Shown here piece by piece: positions 55,530-64,000 of a stretch of 64,000 nt of DNA. The stretch is from Streptomyces sp. NBC_01571 (GTDB taxonomy: Bacteria > Actinomycetota > Actinomycetes > Streptomycetales > Streptomycetaceae). The position numbers and the translations under genes were made by a program. Position 1 is the stretch's first letter; each line of letters starts with the position of its first letter. The notes beneath the pieces were generated by a model. It was not told where the DNA came from. It did not search any database and was given only the letters and a program-made list of their open reading frames with translations. The stretch is taken from the NCBI RefSeq assembly GCF_026339875.1, contig NZ_JAPEPZ010000001.1:6944001-7008000 (forward strand), given 5' to 3'.

Positions 55530-57329
55530 GTGACTACCCAACGCACCTCAGGGCGGCGTAAGCAGGCGTTCGCCGCCGCTGCTGCGGTCGCCGCACTGCT
55601 GACCACAGCGGCGTGCGGCGGCAGTGGCAGCGACGACAAGGGCGGTTCGAAGACCGGCGCCGCCGGTTTCGACGCCGCGAACAACAAGGTCGCCCAGGCC
55701 TCCCTTGCCAAGAAGGGTGGCACGCTGCGGTTCGGCGGTGCCCAGGACGCCGACTCGTGGGACACCACGCGTGGCTACTACGGCTTCATGTGGGACTTCG
55801 CGCGCTACTACAGCCGCCAGCTGGTCACGGGCAAGACGGAGCCGGGCAAGGCGGGCGCCGAGCTCACCCCGGACCTCGCCACCGGTCTCGCCAAGGTCAC
55901 CGACGACGGCAAGACCTACACGTACACCCTGCGTGACGGCGTCACGTGGGAGGACGGCAAGCCGATCACGTCCAAGGACGTCAAGTACGGCATCGAGCGC
56001 GTCTGGGCGCAGGACGTGCTGTCCGGCGGTCCGACCTACCTCAAGGACTTCCTGGACCCGAAGGGCGAGTACAAGGGTCCCTACAAGGACACGTCCAAGG
56101 ACAAGCTGGGCCTGAAGGCGATCTCCACCCCGGACGACAAGACCGTCGTCTTCCACCTCCCCAAGGCCAACTCGGACTTCCAGGAGGTGCTGGGTCTGGT
56201 CTCGGCCTCCCCGGTCCGCCAGGACATGGACACCAAGTCCAAGTACGGCCTGAAGCCGTTCTCCTCCGGCCCGTACAAGTTCTCGTCGTACAGCCCCGGC
56301 AAGAGCCTGACGCTGGAGCGCAACACCCAGTGGAAGCAGTCCTCGGACCCGATCCGCAAGGCGTACCCGGACAAGATCACCGTTCAGTTCTTCTCGGACG
56401 CCAACCAGCTGGACCAGCGTCTGCTCAACGGTGACCTGGACCTGGACATCAACCAGACCGGCATGTCCCCGCAGGGCCGCACCACCGCCCTGAAGGAGCA
56501 CAAGGCCAACCTGGACAACCCGATCTCCGGCTACATCCGTTACGCGGCCTTCCCGCAGAGCGTGAAGCCGTTCGACAACGTCAATTGCCGCAAGGCGGTC
56601 ATCCTCGGCGCCGACCACGTCTCGCTGCAGACCGCGCGCGGTGGCCCGGTCGCCGGTGGTGACATCGGCACCAACATGCTCCCGCCGTCCGTCCCGGGCG
56701 CCGAGGGCCAGAAGTACGACCCGTACGGCATCTCCGGTGCCGACAAGAACGGCAACGTCGCCAAGGCCAAGGAAGCCCTGAAGGCGTGTGGCAAGCCGAA
56801 CGGCTTCACCACCACCATCGCGGTCCGCAACAACAAGCCGGTCGAGGTGGCCACGGCCCAGTCGCTGCAGGCGTCGCTGAAGAAGGTCGGCATCACCGCG
56901 CAGATCGACCAGTTCGACGGTTCGCAGACCACCGGCATCATCGGCAGCCCCTCGAACGTGAAGAAGAAGGGCTACGGCATCATCATCATGGGCTGGGGTC
57001 CGGACTTCCCGACCGTCCAGGGCTTCGGTCTGCCGCTGTGGGACAGCAAGTACATCGCGCCGAGCGGTAACAACAACTTCGCCCTGATCAACGACAAGAC
57101 CATCGACGGTCTTTTCGACCAGTACGTCACCACGCTGGACGAAGCGGGCAAGACCAAGCTCTCGACGGAGATCAACCACAAGGTCATGGAGGGCGCGTAC
57201 TACCTGCCCTTCACCTTCGAGAAGTTCATCAACTGGCGCGGCGACAACCTCGCGAACGTCTACACGACGGACAACTACAGCGGTACGTACGACTTCGTCA
57301 ACCTCGGTCTGAAGAACCCGAAGAAGTAA
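55530..57329 (+). CDS. Extracellular solute-binding protein, family 5
   Basis: A 599-residue lipoprotein, the substrate receptor of the importer: lipobox LLTTAAC (Cys near residue 29), then a Gly/Ser/Asp spacer and the family 5 fold (FGGAQDADSWDTTRGYYGFMW, TYTYTLRDGVTWEDGKPITSKDVKYGIERV, the family signature region). It should bind peptides or similar ligands on the outer membrane face. GTG start after GGAGGATCCGAGATC. It lies 69 bp after the first permease and before a hairpin that may raise its level above the downstream genes. Confidence 0.93.
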   Translation: MTTQRTSGRRKQAFAAAAAVAALLTTAACGGSGSDDKGGSKTGAAGFDAANNKVAQASLAKKGGTLRFGGAQDADSWDTTRGYYGFMWDFARYYSRQLVTGKTEPGKAGAELTPDLATGLAKVTDDGKTYTYTLRDGVTWEDGKPITSKDVKYGIERVWAQDVLSGGPTYLKDFLDPKGEYKGPYKDTSKDKLGLKAISTPDDKTVVFHLPKANSDFQEVLGLVSASPVRQDMDTKSKYGLKPFSSGPYKFSSYSPGKSLTLERNTQWKQSSDPIRKAYPDKITVQFFSDANQLDQRLLNGDLDLDINQTGMSPQGRTTALKEHKANLDNPISGYIRYAAFPQSVKPFDNVNCRKAVILGADHVSLQTARGGPVAGGDIGTNMLPPSVPGAEGQKYDPYGISGADKNGNVAKAKEALKACGKPNGFTTTIAVRNNKPVEVATAQSLQASLKKVGITAQIDQFDGSQTTGIIGSPSNVKKKGYGIIIMGWGPDFPTVQGFGLPLWDSKYIAPSGNNNFALINDKTIDGLFDQYVTTLDEAGKTKLSTEINHKVMEGAYYLPFTFEKFINWRGDNLANVYTTDNYSGTYDFVNLGLKNPKK

Positions 57330-57383
57330 ACCGGCACACCCGCCGTACAGGCACGAAAGGCAGGTGAAGGCCGGCGCGGCGTG

Positions 57384-57420
57384 GCCGCGGGCCACCGGAT
57401 GACCTCCGGTGGCCCGCGGC
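57384..57420 (+). terminator. Hairpin between the solute-binding gene and the second permease
   Basis: A perfect 16-bp inverted repeat (GCCGCGGGCCACCGGA / TCCGGTGGCCCGCGGC), loop TGACC, starts 54 nt after the stop. Inside an operon it could attenuate or stabilise the upstream message, explaining high receptor levels relative to the membrane parts. Confidence 0.75.
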
Positions 57421-57440
57421 CCCGCAGCGGGCCGTAAGCT

Positions 57441-58439
57441 GTGCTCGCTTACCTCATCAGGCGGCTGTTCGCCGCCGCAGTGATGCTGGTGGTCATCGTC
57501 ATGGTGGTCTTCGGCATCTTCTTCCTCGTCCCCAAGTGGGCGGGCGTGGACATCGCCTCGAGCTTCGTGGGCAAGCAGGCCGACCCGGCCGCTGTCGAGG
57601 CCGTACGGCAGAAGCTGGGCCTGAGCGACCCGATCTACTCCCAGGTCTGGGAGTTCTTCAAGGGCATCTTCGCCGGACGCACCTACTCGGGCGGTGGCGA
57701 CGTCACGCACTGCGCCGCGCCCTGCTTCGGCTACTCCTTCCGCAGCGAGCAGGCCGTCTGGCCGGTGCTCACCGACCGATTCCCGGTGACCCTGGGTCTC
57801 GCGCTCGGTGCCGCCGTGCTGTGGCTGGTCTTCGGTGTCGCGGCCGGTGTGCTCTCCGCGCTCAAGCGGGGCAGCATCTGGGACCGTGGCGCGATGGTCG
57901 TCGCCCTGGCGGGTGTCTCCCTCCCCATCTACTTCACCGGTCTGCTCAGCCTGGCGATCTTCGCCTTCGGCCTGAAATGGATCAACGCGCAGTACGTGCC
58001 CTTCGACCAGAGCATCAGCGGCTGGTTCGGCGGCATGATCCTGCCCTGGATCACCCTCGCGTTCCTCTACGCGGCGATGTACGCCCGGATCACCCGCGCC
58101 ACCATGCTGGAGATCCTCGGCGAGGACTACATCCGCACGGCGCGCGCCAAGGGCCTCAAGGAGCAGGTCGTCATCGGAAAGCACGCCATGCGCTCCACGA
58201 TGACCCCCATCCTCACCATGCTGGGCATGGACCTCGGCGCCCTCATCGGCGGTGCCATCCTGACGGAGTCGACGTTCAACCTGCCCGGCCTCGGCCGCGC
58301 GGTGCTCGACGCCATCCGGAACCAGGACCTGCCCATCATCCTGGGCGTCACCCTGATCACTTCTCTCGCGGTGCTGATCGCCAACCTCGTGGTGGACGTC
58401 CTGTACGCCGTGATCGACCCCCGAGTGAGGCTCTCATGA
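57441..58439 (+). CDS. Peptide-type ABC importer permease (OppB/DppB-like)
   Basis: A 332-residue permease with a hydrophobic N-terminus (YLIRRLFAAAVMLVVIVMVV), about six helices and the coupling loop LGEDYIRTARAKGLKEQVVIGKHAMR. LGAAVLWLVFGVAAGVLSALKRGS is a conserved cytoplasmic part. It pairs with the OppC-like protein to form the channel. The GTG at 57441 lacks a clear ribosome site. Its stop overlaps the next start by 4 bp. Confidence 0.9.
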   Translation: MLAYLIRRLFAAAVMLVVIVMVVFGIFFLVPKWAGVDIASSFVGKQADPAAVEAVRQKLGLSDPIYSQVWEFFKGIFAGRTYSGGGDVTHCAAPCFGYSFRSEQAVWPVLTDRFPVTLGLALGAAVLWLVFGVAAGVLSALKRGSIWDRGAMVVALAGVSLPIYFTGLLSLAIFAFGLKWINAQYVPFDQSISGWFGGMILPWITLAFLYAAMYARITRATMLEILGEDYIRTARAKGLKEQVVIGKHAMRSTMTPILTMLGMDLGALIGGAILTESTFNLPGLGRAVLDAIRNQDLPIILGVTLITSLAVLIANLVVDVLYAVIDPRVRLS

Positions 58440-59530
58440 CCGAACTCAGCAAGAGCGGAGCGGTGGCCGAGCCCGTCGTGGACTCGCCCGCGCCCTCCGC
58501 CTTCCTCGAAGTACGCGACCTGAAGGTGCACTTCCCGACCGACGACGGTCTGGTCAAGTCCGTCGACGGGCTCAGCTTCCAGCTGGAGAAGGGCAAGACC
58601 CTCGGCATCGTGGGCGAGTCCGGCTCCGGCAAGTCGGTGACCTCGCTCGGCATCATGGGTCTGCACACGGCCGGCCAGTACGGCAAGCGCAAGGCACAGA
58701 TCTCCGGTGAGATCTGGCTGAACGGCACCGAACTGCTGTCCGCCGACCCGGACTACGTGCGCAAGCTGCGTGGCCGCGAGATGGCGATGATCTTCCAGGA
58801 TCCGCTGTCCGCGCTGCACCCGTACTACACGATCGGTCAGCAGATCGTGGAGGCGTACCGCATCCACCACAAGGTGGACAAGAAGACGGCGAAGCGCCGC
58901 GCGGTCGAGATGCTCGACCGGGTGGGCATTCCGCAGCCGGACAAGCGCGTGGACAGCTACCCGCACGAGTTCTCCGGCGGTATGCGCCAGCGCGCGATGA
59001 TCGCGATGTCGCTGGTCAACAACCCCGAGCTGCTCATCGCGGACGAGCCGACGACCGCCCTGGACGTGACCGTCCAGGCGCAGATCCTCGACCTGATCCG
59101 GGACCTGCAGAAGGAGTTCGGCTCCGCGGTCATCGTCATCACCCACGACCTGGGCGTCGTCGCCGAGCTCTCCGACGACATCCTGGTGATGTACGGCGGC
59201 CGTTGCATCGAGCGCGGTCCCGCCGAGAAGGTGTTCTACGAGCCCCGGCACCCCTACACCTGGGGGCTGCTCGGCTCGATGCCGCGCCTGGACCGTGAGC
59301 AGACCGAACGCCTCATCCCCGTCAAGGGCTCTCCGCCCTCGCTGATCAACCTCCCGTCCGGCTGCGCCTTCAACCCGCGCTGCCCGTACGCGGACGTTCC
59401 CAAGGACAACGTGACCCGCACGGTCCGTCCCGAGCTGACCGAGGTCGGCGGACGGCACTGGGCCGCCTGCCACATGACCCAGGAGCAGCGGGAACGCATC
59501 TGGATCGAAGAGATTGCGCCGAAGCTGTGA
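58436..59530 (+). CDS. Peptide-type ABC importer ATPase (OppD-like)
   Basis: A 364-residue ATPase: Walker [10 protein letters not shown] (about residues 61-69), Q-loop [15 protein letters not shown], signature FSGGMRQRA, Walker [15 protein letters not shown], and a C-terminal oligopeptide/dipeptide domain with cysteines in FNPRCPYAD and AACHM, as in OppD, which often binds iron-sulfur. ATG overlaps the permease stop; it overlaps the next gene by 4 bp. Confidence 0.93.
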   Translation: MTELSKSGAVAEPVVDSPAPSAFLEVRDLKVHFPTDDGLVKSVDGLSFQLEKGKTLGIVGESGSGKSVTSLGIMGLHTAGQYGKRKAQISGEIWLNGTELLSADPDYVRKLRGREMAMIFQDPLSALHPYYTIGQQIVEAYRIHHKVDKKTAKRRAVEMLDRVGIPQPDKRVDSYPHEFSGGMRQRAMIAMSLVNNPELLIADEPTTALDVTVQAQILDLIRDLQKEFGSAVIVITHDLGVVAELSDDILVMYGGRCIERGPAEKVFYEPRHPYTWGLLGSMPRLDREQTERLIPVKGSPPSLINLPSGCAFNPRCPYADVPKDNVTRTVRPELTEVGGRHWAACHMTQEQRERIWIEEIAPKL

Positions 59531-60981
59531 GCGAGAAAGCCAAGGACGCGGAAGTGACCATTCCCGCACAGGCACAGGACGAAGGCGGCGCCACCCTCAC
59601 CAAGGACGCCGCTCCCGGTGACGTCCTGCTGAAGGTGACCGGACTGCAGAAGCACTTCCCCATCCGGAAGGGTCTGCTGCAGCGTCAGGTCGGAGCCGTG
59701 CGCGCCGTCGACGGTCTCGACTTCGAGGTGCGCGCCGGGGAGACCCTGGGCGTCGTGGGCGAGTCCGGCTGCGGCAAGTCCACGATGGGCCGGCTCATCA
59801 CACGGCTGCTCGAACCGACCGAGGGCAAGGTCGAGTTCCAGGGCAAGGACATCACGCACCTCGGTGTGAGCGGCATGCGGCCGATGCGCCGTGACGTCCA
59901 GATGATCTTCCAGGACCCGTACTCGTCACTCAACCCCCGCCACACGGTCGGCACGATCATCAGTGCCCCGTTCAAGCTGCAGGGCGTGACCCCCGAGGGC
60001 GGCGTCAAGAAGGAGGTCCAGCGACTGCTGTCGGTCGTCGGCCTCAACCCCGAGCACTACAACCGGTATCCGCACGAGTTCTCCGGCGGCCAGCGCCAGC
60101 GCATCGGCATCGCCCGCGCGCTCGCGCTGAACCCGAAGCTGGTCGTCGCGGACGAGCCGGTGTCGGCGCTGGACGTGTCCATCCAGGCGCAGGTCGTCAA
60201 CCTTCTCGACGACCTGCAGCAGGAGCTCGGCCTCACGTACGTGATCATCGCGCACGACCTGTCGGTCGTCCGGCACGTCTCGGACCGGATCGCGGTGATG
60301 TACCTCGGCAAGATCGTGGAGCTCGCCGACCGCGACCTGCTCTACTCGGCGCCGATGCACCCGTACACCAAGGCCCTGATGTCCGCGGTGCCGATCCCGG
60401 ACCCGAAGCGCAAGAACGCGAAGAGCGAGCGGATTCTGCTCACGGGCGACGTGCCCTCGCCGATCTCGCCGCCGAGCGGCTGCCGCTTCCACACGCGGTG
60501 CTGGAAGGCCACGGAGATCTGCAAGACGACCGAGCCGCCGCTCCTGGAGCTGAAGCCCGGCCAGCAGGTCGCCTGCCACCACCCGGAGAACTTCGAGGAC
60601 CAGGCACCGCAGGACACGGTGCTGCTGTCCATTGCGAAGCAGGCAGCCGAGTTCGTGGCCGACGAGGTGCTGGCGGAGTCGGCGGAGACGTCGGCGGCGG
60701 TGGCCGCCGAACTGCACGCCGCCGAGACCCCGGCGGAGGAGACCACGACGGCCGCCGCCGAGGAGCCCCCGGTGGCCGCTGCGGAGGAGCCCGCCCCGGT
60801 GGCCGCTGCGGAGGAGCCCGCCGCGGTGGTGTCCGAGGAGCCCGCCGAGGTGGTGTCCGAGGAGCCCGCCGCGGTGGTGTCCGAGGAGCCCGCCGAGGCG
60901 GTCGTCGCCGATGAGCCGGACGCGTCGGAGGAATCGGGAACGGTCGCGCCGAAGGAAACCGGGACCGACACCCAGAAGTAG
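59527..60981 (+). CDS. Peptide-type ABC importer ATPase (OppF-like) with acidic repeat tail
   Basis: A 484-residue ATPase: Walker [11 protein letters not shown]-loop [15 protein letters not shown], signature FSGGQRQRI, Walker [14 protein letters not shown], then the C-terminal domain with CWKATEIC and ACHH. After about residue 375 an unusual tail of about 110 residues follows, rich in Glu/Ala/Pro/Val with EEPVAA and three 8-residue [12 protein letters not shown] repeats. Such a tail is not part of the family core; it may tune expression or interact with other proteins. GTG start overlaps the OppD stop. Last gene of the operon. Confidence 0.92.
   Translation: MSEKAKDAEVTIPAQAQDEGGATLTKDAAPGDVLLKVTGLQKHFPIRKGLLQRQVGAVRAVDGLDFEVRAGETLGVVGESGCGKSTMGRLITRLLEPTEGKVEFQGKDITHLGVSGMRPMRRDVQMIFQDPYSSLNPRHTVGTIISAPFKLQGVTPEGGVKKEVQRLLSVVGLNPEHYNRYPHEFSGGQRQRIGIARALALNPKLVVADEPVSALDVSIQAQVVNLLDDLQQELGLTYVIIAHDLSVVRHVSDRIAVMYLGKIVELADRDLLYSAPMHPYTKALMSAVPIPDPKRKNAKSERILLTGDVPSPISPPSGCRFHTRCWKATEICKTTEPPLLELKPGQQVACHHPENFEDQAPQDTVLLSIAKQAAEFVADEVLAESAETSAAVAAELHAAETPAEETTTAAAEEPPVAAAEEPAPVAAAEEPAAVVSEEPAEVVSEEPAAVVSEEPAEAVVADEPDASEESGTVAPKETGTDTQK
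60826..60897. repeat. Three 24-bp repeats in the OppF-like tail
   Basis: Three tandem units starting GTGGTGTCCGAGGAGCCC encode [24 protein letters not shown]. Upstream copies of GTGGCCGCTGCGGAGGAG extend the low-complexity region. Confidence 0.85.
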
Positions 60982-61024
60982 TCAGGCGCAGTACCGAAGT
61001 CGGCGCGCGTCCGCCGACGACCCG

Positions 61025-61054
61025 CCCCGGTAGCCGGAACATCGGCTACCGGGG
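61025..61054 (+). terminator. Terminator after the importer operon
   Basis: A perfect 12-bp stem (CCCCGGTAGCCG / CGGCTACCGGGG), loop GAACAT, 43 nt after the OppF stop. Confidence 0.85.
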
Positions 61055-61245
61055 CACAGGTTTGGGCGGAACCGGGAGGTGCGGGCCAGGAGGCCCCGCC
61101 GAACCGGAAGCCGGTCGTCAGGAGTCAAGCGACAAGTAGGCCGTGACGATTGGGCAAAGTCATGAACATGCCCGAACGGGAGAGTGCAGAGTCTCGCGTG
61201 TCCATCTGATCAGGAACGATCGGAACACGTACGAAAGGGACGCTC

Positions 61246-62637
61246 ATGGCACTCTCCCGTTCGGCACGTTTAGGGGCCCTCGCCACCGCGGCGGCCTCCT
61301 TTCTCGTCATCGCCGCCTCGTCCGCCCCGAAACCGGGCGCCGACGGCATCGGCGACACCTACTTCCCCCAGCTCGGCAACGGTGGCTTCGACGCCCGCCA
61401 CTACGACCTCGACGTGGCGTACAACCCGGACACCGACCGCCTCGACGGGCGTACGACGCTCACGGCCCGTGCCACCCAGAACCTCTCCTCGTTCGACCTG
61501 GACCTGCAGAAGCTGGAGGTCACGAAGGTCGAGGTGAACGGCAGACGGGCCGGCTTCACGCGTGCGGGCGACGAGATCCACATCACCCCGCGCGGCCCGC
61601 TGTCGAAGGGCAGGACCTTCACGGTGACCGTCACCTACGGCGGTGTCCCCGAGGCTCTCAACGGACCGATCGTCTTCGGCTCCGACTACGGGTGGATGAA
61701 GACCGCCGACGGGGTCTTCGTCGCCTGCGAGCCGAACGCAGCCTCCACCTGGTTCCCGTCCAGCGACCACCCCTCCGACAAGGCCACGTACGACATCCGT
61801 ATCAAGGCTCCGAAGGGCCTCACCGGAGTCTCCAACGGCCGCCTGATCTCGACGCACGACAAGGGTGCCAGCACCGTCACGCACTGGCGCGAGAGCCGGC
61901 CCATGGCGACCTACCTCGCGACCGCGACCATCGGGAAGTTCGACGTGAAGTCCGGGAGGACCCCGGCCGGCACGCCGATCTACGTCGCCATCGACCCGGT
62001 GCTCGCCGACAGCAACAGCGTCGACGTGTACGCCGTGACGGCCGCGGCCACCGACTACTGGTCGCAGATCTTCGGTCCGTATCCCTTCGAGGAGACCGGT
62101 GCGATCGTCGACGACATGCCGGAGGCCGGGTTCTCGCTGGAGGTGCAGTCCAAGCCCGCGTACTCCGCCGTGCGCTCCGAGTCGACCATCGTGCACGAGC
62201 TGGCGCACCAGTGGTTCGGCGACTCGGTCTCGGTCGAGCGCTGGAAGGACATCTGGCTCAACGAGGGCTTCGCGACCTACGCCCAGTGGCTGTGGTCCGA
62301 ACACCAGGGTGTCCGCTCGGCGCACGACTCGTTCCTCGCCGGGTACGACACACGGCCCGCGGACTCGTCCTTCTGGCAGACGGTGGTCGCCGATCCGCAG
62401 CGGGACACCATGTTCGCCTCGGCGGTCTACCAGCGCGGCGCGATGACGCTCCAGATGCTGCGCGAGCGCATCGGCGACACCGCGTTCTTCAAGCTGCTGC
62501 CCGCCTGGACCAAGCTGCACCGCTACGGCAACGCGAACACGGCCGACTTCGTCCGGCTCGCGGAGAAGGTCTCAGGTCAGCAGCTCGACGATCTCTTCCA
62601 GGCCTGGCTCTTCAGCCCCGGAAAACCTTCCCTCTAG
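61246..62637 (+). CDS. Exported M1-family zinc metallopeptidase
   Basis: A 463-residue aminopeptidase-like protein. Residues 1-27 form a signal peptide (SARLGALATAAASFLVIAAS). The N-terminal beta domain is followed by the gluzincin centre: His317-Glu318-x-x-His321 in HELAHQWFG and Glu340 in WLNEGFATY. The exopeptidase motif GAMEN is represented only by GFSLEVQS (residues 295-302), so it may have unusual or limited specificity. It is shorter than full M1 aminopeptidases because it lacks the C-terminal helical domain. ATG 61246 has GAAAGGGACGC before it. Preceded by the operon terminator. Confidence 0.9.
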   Translation: MALSRSARLGALATAAASFLVIAASSAPKPGADGIGDTYFPQLGNGGFDARHYDLDVAYNPDTDRLDGRTTLTARATQNLSSFDLDLQKLEVTKVEVNGRRAGFTRAGDEIHITPRGPLSKGRTFTVTVTYGGVPEALNGPIVFGSDYGWMKTADGVFVACEPNAASTWFPSSDHPSDKATYDIRIKAPKGLTGVSNGRLISTHDKGASTVTHWRESRPMATYLATATIGKFDVKSGRTPAGTPIYVAIDPVLADSNSVDVYAVTAAATDYWSQIFGPYPFEETGAIVDDMPEAGFSLEVQSKPAYSAVRSESTIVHELAHQWFGDSVSVERWKDIWLNEGFATYAQWLWSEHQGVRSAHDSFLAGYDTRPADSSFWQTVVADPQRDTMFASAVYQRGAMTLQMLRERIGDTAFFKLLPAWTKLHRYGNANTADFVRLAEKVSGQQLDDLFQAWLFSPGKPSL

Positions 62638-62703
62638 GCCTCCGCTTGCCCTCTAGGCCTTTCTTTGTAAGGTGCAGTCCCTGCGGCGGGTGAGAATGTA
62701 GGG

Positions 62704-63369
62704 GTGCTTCAGCAACTTTTCAGTCCCTCCGTCCAGCACACGCTCGACCTGATCGGCATCTTCGTCTTCGCGATCTCGGGTGCCCTGCTGGCCGTACGCA
62801 AGAACTTCGACGTCTTCGGCATCGCCGTCCTCGCCGAGGTCACCGCGCTGGGCGGGGGGCTGTTGCGCGACGTGGTCATCGGGGCCGTGCCGCCGGCCGC
62901 GTTCACCGACCTCGGCTACTTCCTCACGCCGCTGCTGGCCGCGCTCCTGGTCTTCTTCCTGCATCCCGAGGTGGAGCGCATCCAGGTCGCGGTGAACGTC
63001 TTCGACGCGGCCGGACTCGGTCTGTTCTGCGTCGCGGGTACCACGAAGGCGTACGAGTACGGTCTCGGCCTGACCGCGTCGGCGGCCCTCGGGCTCGCCA
63101 CCGCGGTCGGCGGCGGTGTGCTGCGGGACGTGCTCGCCAACGAGGTGCCCTCGCTGCTGCGCTGGGACCGCGACCTCTACGCGGTCCCCGCCATCGTCGG
63201 CGCCACCATGGTCGCCCTGTGCATCCGCTACGACGCGCTGACCCCTTTCACCAGCGGGCTCGCGGTCGTCACGGCCTTCGTGCTGCGGCTTCTCGCGATG
63301 CGCTTCCACTGGCGAGCGCCGCGCGCCTGGAACCGGCGTTCGACGGCGACCGAGGCGGAGACTCCTTAG
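62704..63369 (+). CDS. Trimeric intracellular cation (TRIC/YicG) channel family protein
   Basis: A 221-residue membrane protein with about seven helices: LDLIGIFVFAISGALLAVRKN, the duplicated GGGLLRDVVIGAVPPA and GGGVLRDVLANEVP motifs that define the family (YicG/YadS, formerly UPF0126), and VVTAFVLRLLAM. It should form a homotrimeric potassium/sodium channel. GTG start; GTAGGG precedes it, and the 67-bp gap contains a short duplication of CCCTCTAGGCCT at the end of the peptidase gene. Its 3' end overlaps the convergent esterase gene. Confidence 0.9.
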   Translation: MLQQLFSPSVQHTLDLIGIFVFAISGALLAVRKNFDVFGIAVLAEVTALGGGLLRDVVIGAVPPAAFTDLGYFLTPLLAALLVFFLHPEVERIQVAVNVFDAAGLGLFCVAGTTKAYEYGLGLTASAALGLATAVGGGVLRDVLANEVPSLLRWDRDLYAVPAIVGATMVALCIRYDALTPFTSGLAVVTAFVLRLLAMRFHWRAPRAWNRRSTATEAETP

Positions 63370-64000
63370 CCCGCGCGCCGGGGCCGATCTGCAGGGTCAG
63401 CCAGCGGAACACCTCGGTCACCTGCGGTCGCCACAGGGCCATGTTGTGGCCGCCGGCGCTCCGCGGCAGCAGCACCACCTGTACGGTCGTCGGCGGTTTC
63501 GCGATCTGCTGGAGCGCGGCGCCCGCCTCGTAGCCGTCGTGGACCTCGCCGGAGTAGTAGAGCGCGACGCGGGGCGGCACGCGGTCGGCGCGCAGCAGCA
63601 GGAGGGGGTTGTTCCGGCGGCGCAGCTCGATGGTGCGCGCGGGCAGCGAATTGCGTTCGCCGATCGGGTCGTTGTAGCCGGACATGCTGACGGCGGCCCG
63701 GTAGCGGTCGGGGTGGGCGACGGCGAGCTTGGTCGCGCAGTGCGCCCCCGCCGAGTAGCCGGCGACGCCCCAGCCGTCCGGCGCGGCCTTGGCGCGGAAG
63801 TTGTCCGTCACCATCTTCGGCACGTCGATGCTGAGCCAGGTGTCGGCGTTCACCTTGCCGGGGACGTTCGCGCAGCCGGTGTCCACCTTGGCCAGCAGCG
63901 TCGTACGCGGCGCCACCAGGATGAACGGCGCGACCTGGCCGTCACGCATCAGCGGCAGCAGTTGTTCGTGCACCTTCAGAGAACCGAACCATGCCTTGGC
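63269..64000 (-). CDS. Alpha/beta-hydrolase, esterase D-type (5' end outside the window)
   Basis: The 3' part of an esterase of at least 244 residues. The nucleophile elbow is GYSAGAHCATKLA with its Ser; GHNMALW carries the candidate catalytic His; FILVAPRT and DTWLSIDVPKMVTDNF are typical of the putative-esterase (EstD/antigen 85-like) group. Upstream residues visible at the edge read AKAWFGSLK. The stop lies 101 bp inside the convergent TRIC gene, and the last 40 residues are low-complexity Arg/Ala/Ser, so the stop may have drifted downstream. Probably secreted or membrane anchored. Confidence 0.8.
   Translation of the reverse strand, partial: AKAWFGSLKVHEQLLPLMRDGQVAPFILVAPRTTLLAKVDTGCANVPGKVNADTWLSIDVPKMVTDNFRAKAAPDGWGVAGYSAGAHCATKLAVAHPDRYRAAVSMSGYNDPIGERNSLPARTIELRRRNNPLLLLRADRVPPRVALYYSGEVHDGYEAGAALQQIAKPPTTVQVVLLPRSAGGHNMALWRPQVTEVFRWLTLQIGPGARAKESPPRSPSNAGSRRAALASGSASREAAARRP

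Overview
The window is high-GC actinobacterial chromosome, almost certainly Streptomyces: third codon positions are nearly all G or C, GTG starts are frequent, termination hairpins lack U-tracts, and the layout matches, from memory, the core region around SCO5440-SCO5480 of S. coelicolor. It contains no tRNA, rRNA, CRISPR array, insertion sequence or phage module that I can recognise. Most of it is conserved housekeeping and envelope biology, interrupted by a few decayed or accessory patches.

Region by region. (1) 1-10085, alpha-glucan metabolism: the minus-strand operon glgE-treS-mak-glgB (the maltose-1-phosphate route to branched glucan; glgB runs off the left edge), a secreted subtilisin-like protease, and divergent glgP. 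The debranching gene glgX lies further on (26437-28782). (2) 10123-14716: a DUF1990 protein and two tandem paralogous secreted M4 metalloproteases. (3) 15269-25097: a quinone-oxidoreductase-like dehydrogenase, then an operon of four ABC half-exporters that read as two asymmetric heterodimers plus a membrane-anchored unknown. (4) 25267-26436: an intact ABC ATPase followed by a deletion scar joining 8-9 codons of its permease to the last ~58 codons of a LuxR-type response regulator. (5) 28991-37434: tandem L,D-transpeptidase lipoproteins, enoyl-CoA hydratase, a GHKL ATPase, a divergent NodB-fold protein coupled to a beta-propeller lipoprotein, a GNAT/MerR divergent pair and a small EF-hand protein. 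(6) 37593-41403: an ABC ATPase pseudogene tail, an AraC regulator divergent from an oxidoreductase, an F420-type NADP oxidoreductase and a GH25 lysozyme. (7) 41822-46162: an accessory-looking group of a truncated ImmA/IrrE-like protein, a MAB_1171c-type membrane protein, an FAD monooxygenase and a prenyl synthase. (8) 46640-51275: gcvT-gcvH-glyA-sdaA behind a tandem glycine riboswitch, a glycine-to-serine-to-pyruvate disposal operon, followed by a P-loop protein and two SseB-like genes. (9) 54453-60981: a peptide-type ABC importer. (10) 61246-64000: a secreted M1 metallopeptidase, a TRIC channel and the 3' part of an esterase.

The least explained material is the prenyl-type group at 41822-46162, the 26166-26436 deletion scar, the asymmetric exporters, the NodB-fold protein lacking the usual catalytic aspartates, and a perfect 22-bp palindrome at 32626. 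All functional statements come from reading motifs by eye; no database search was run.
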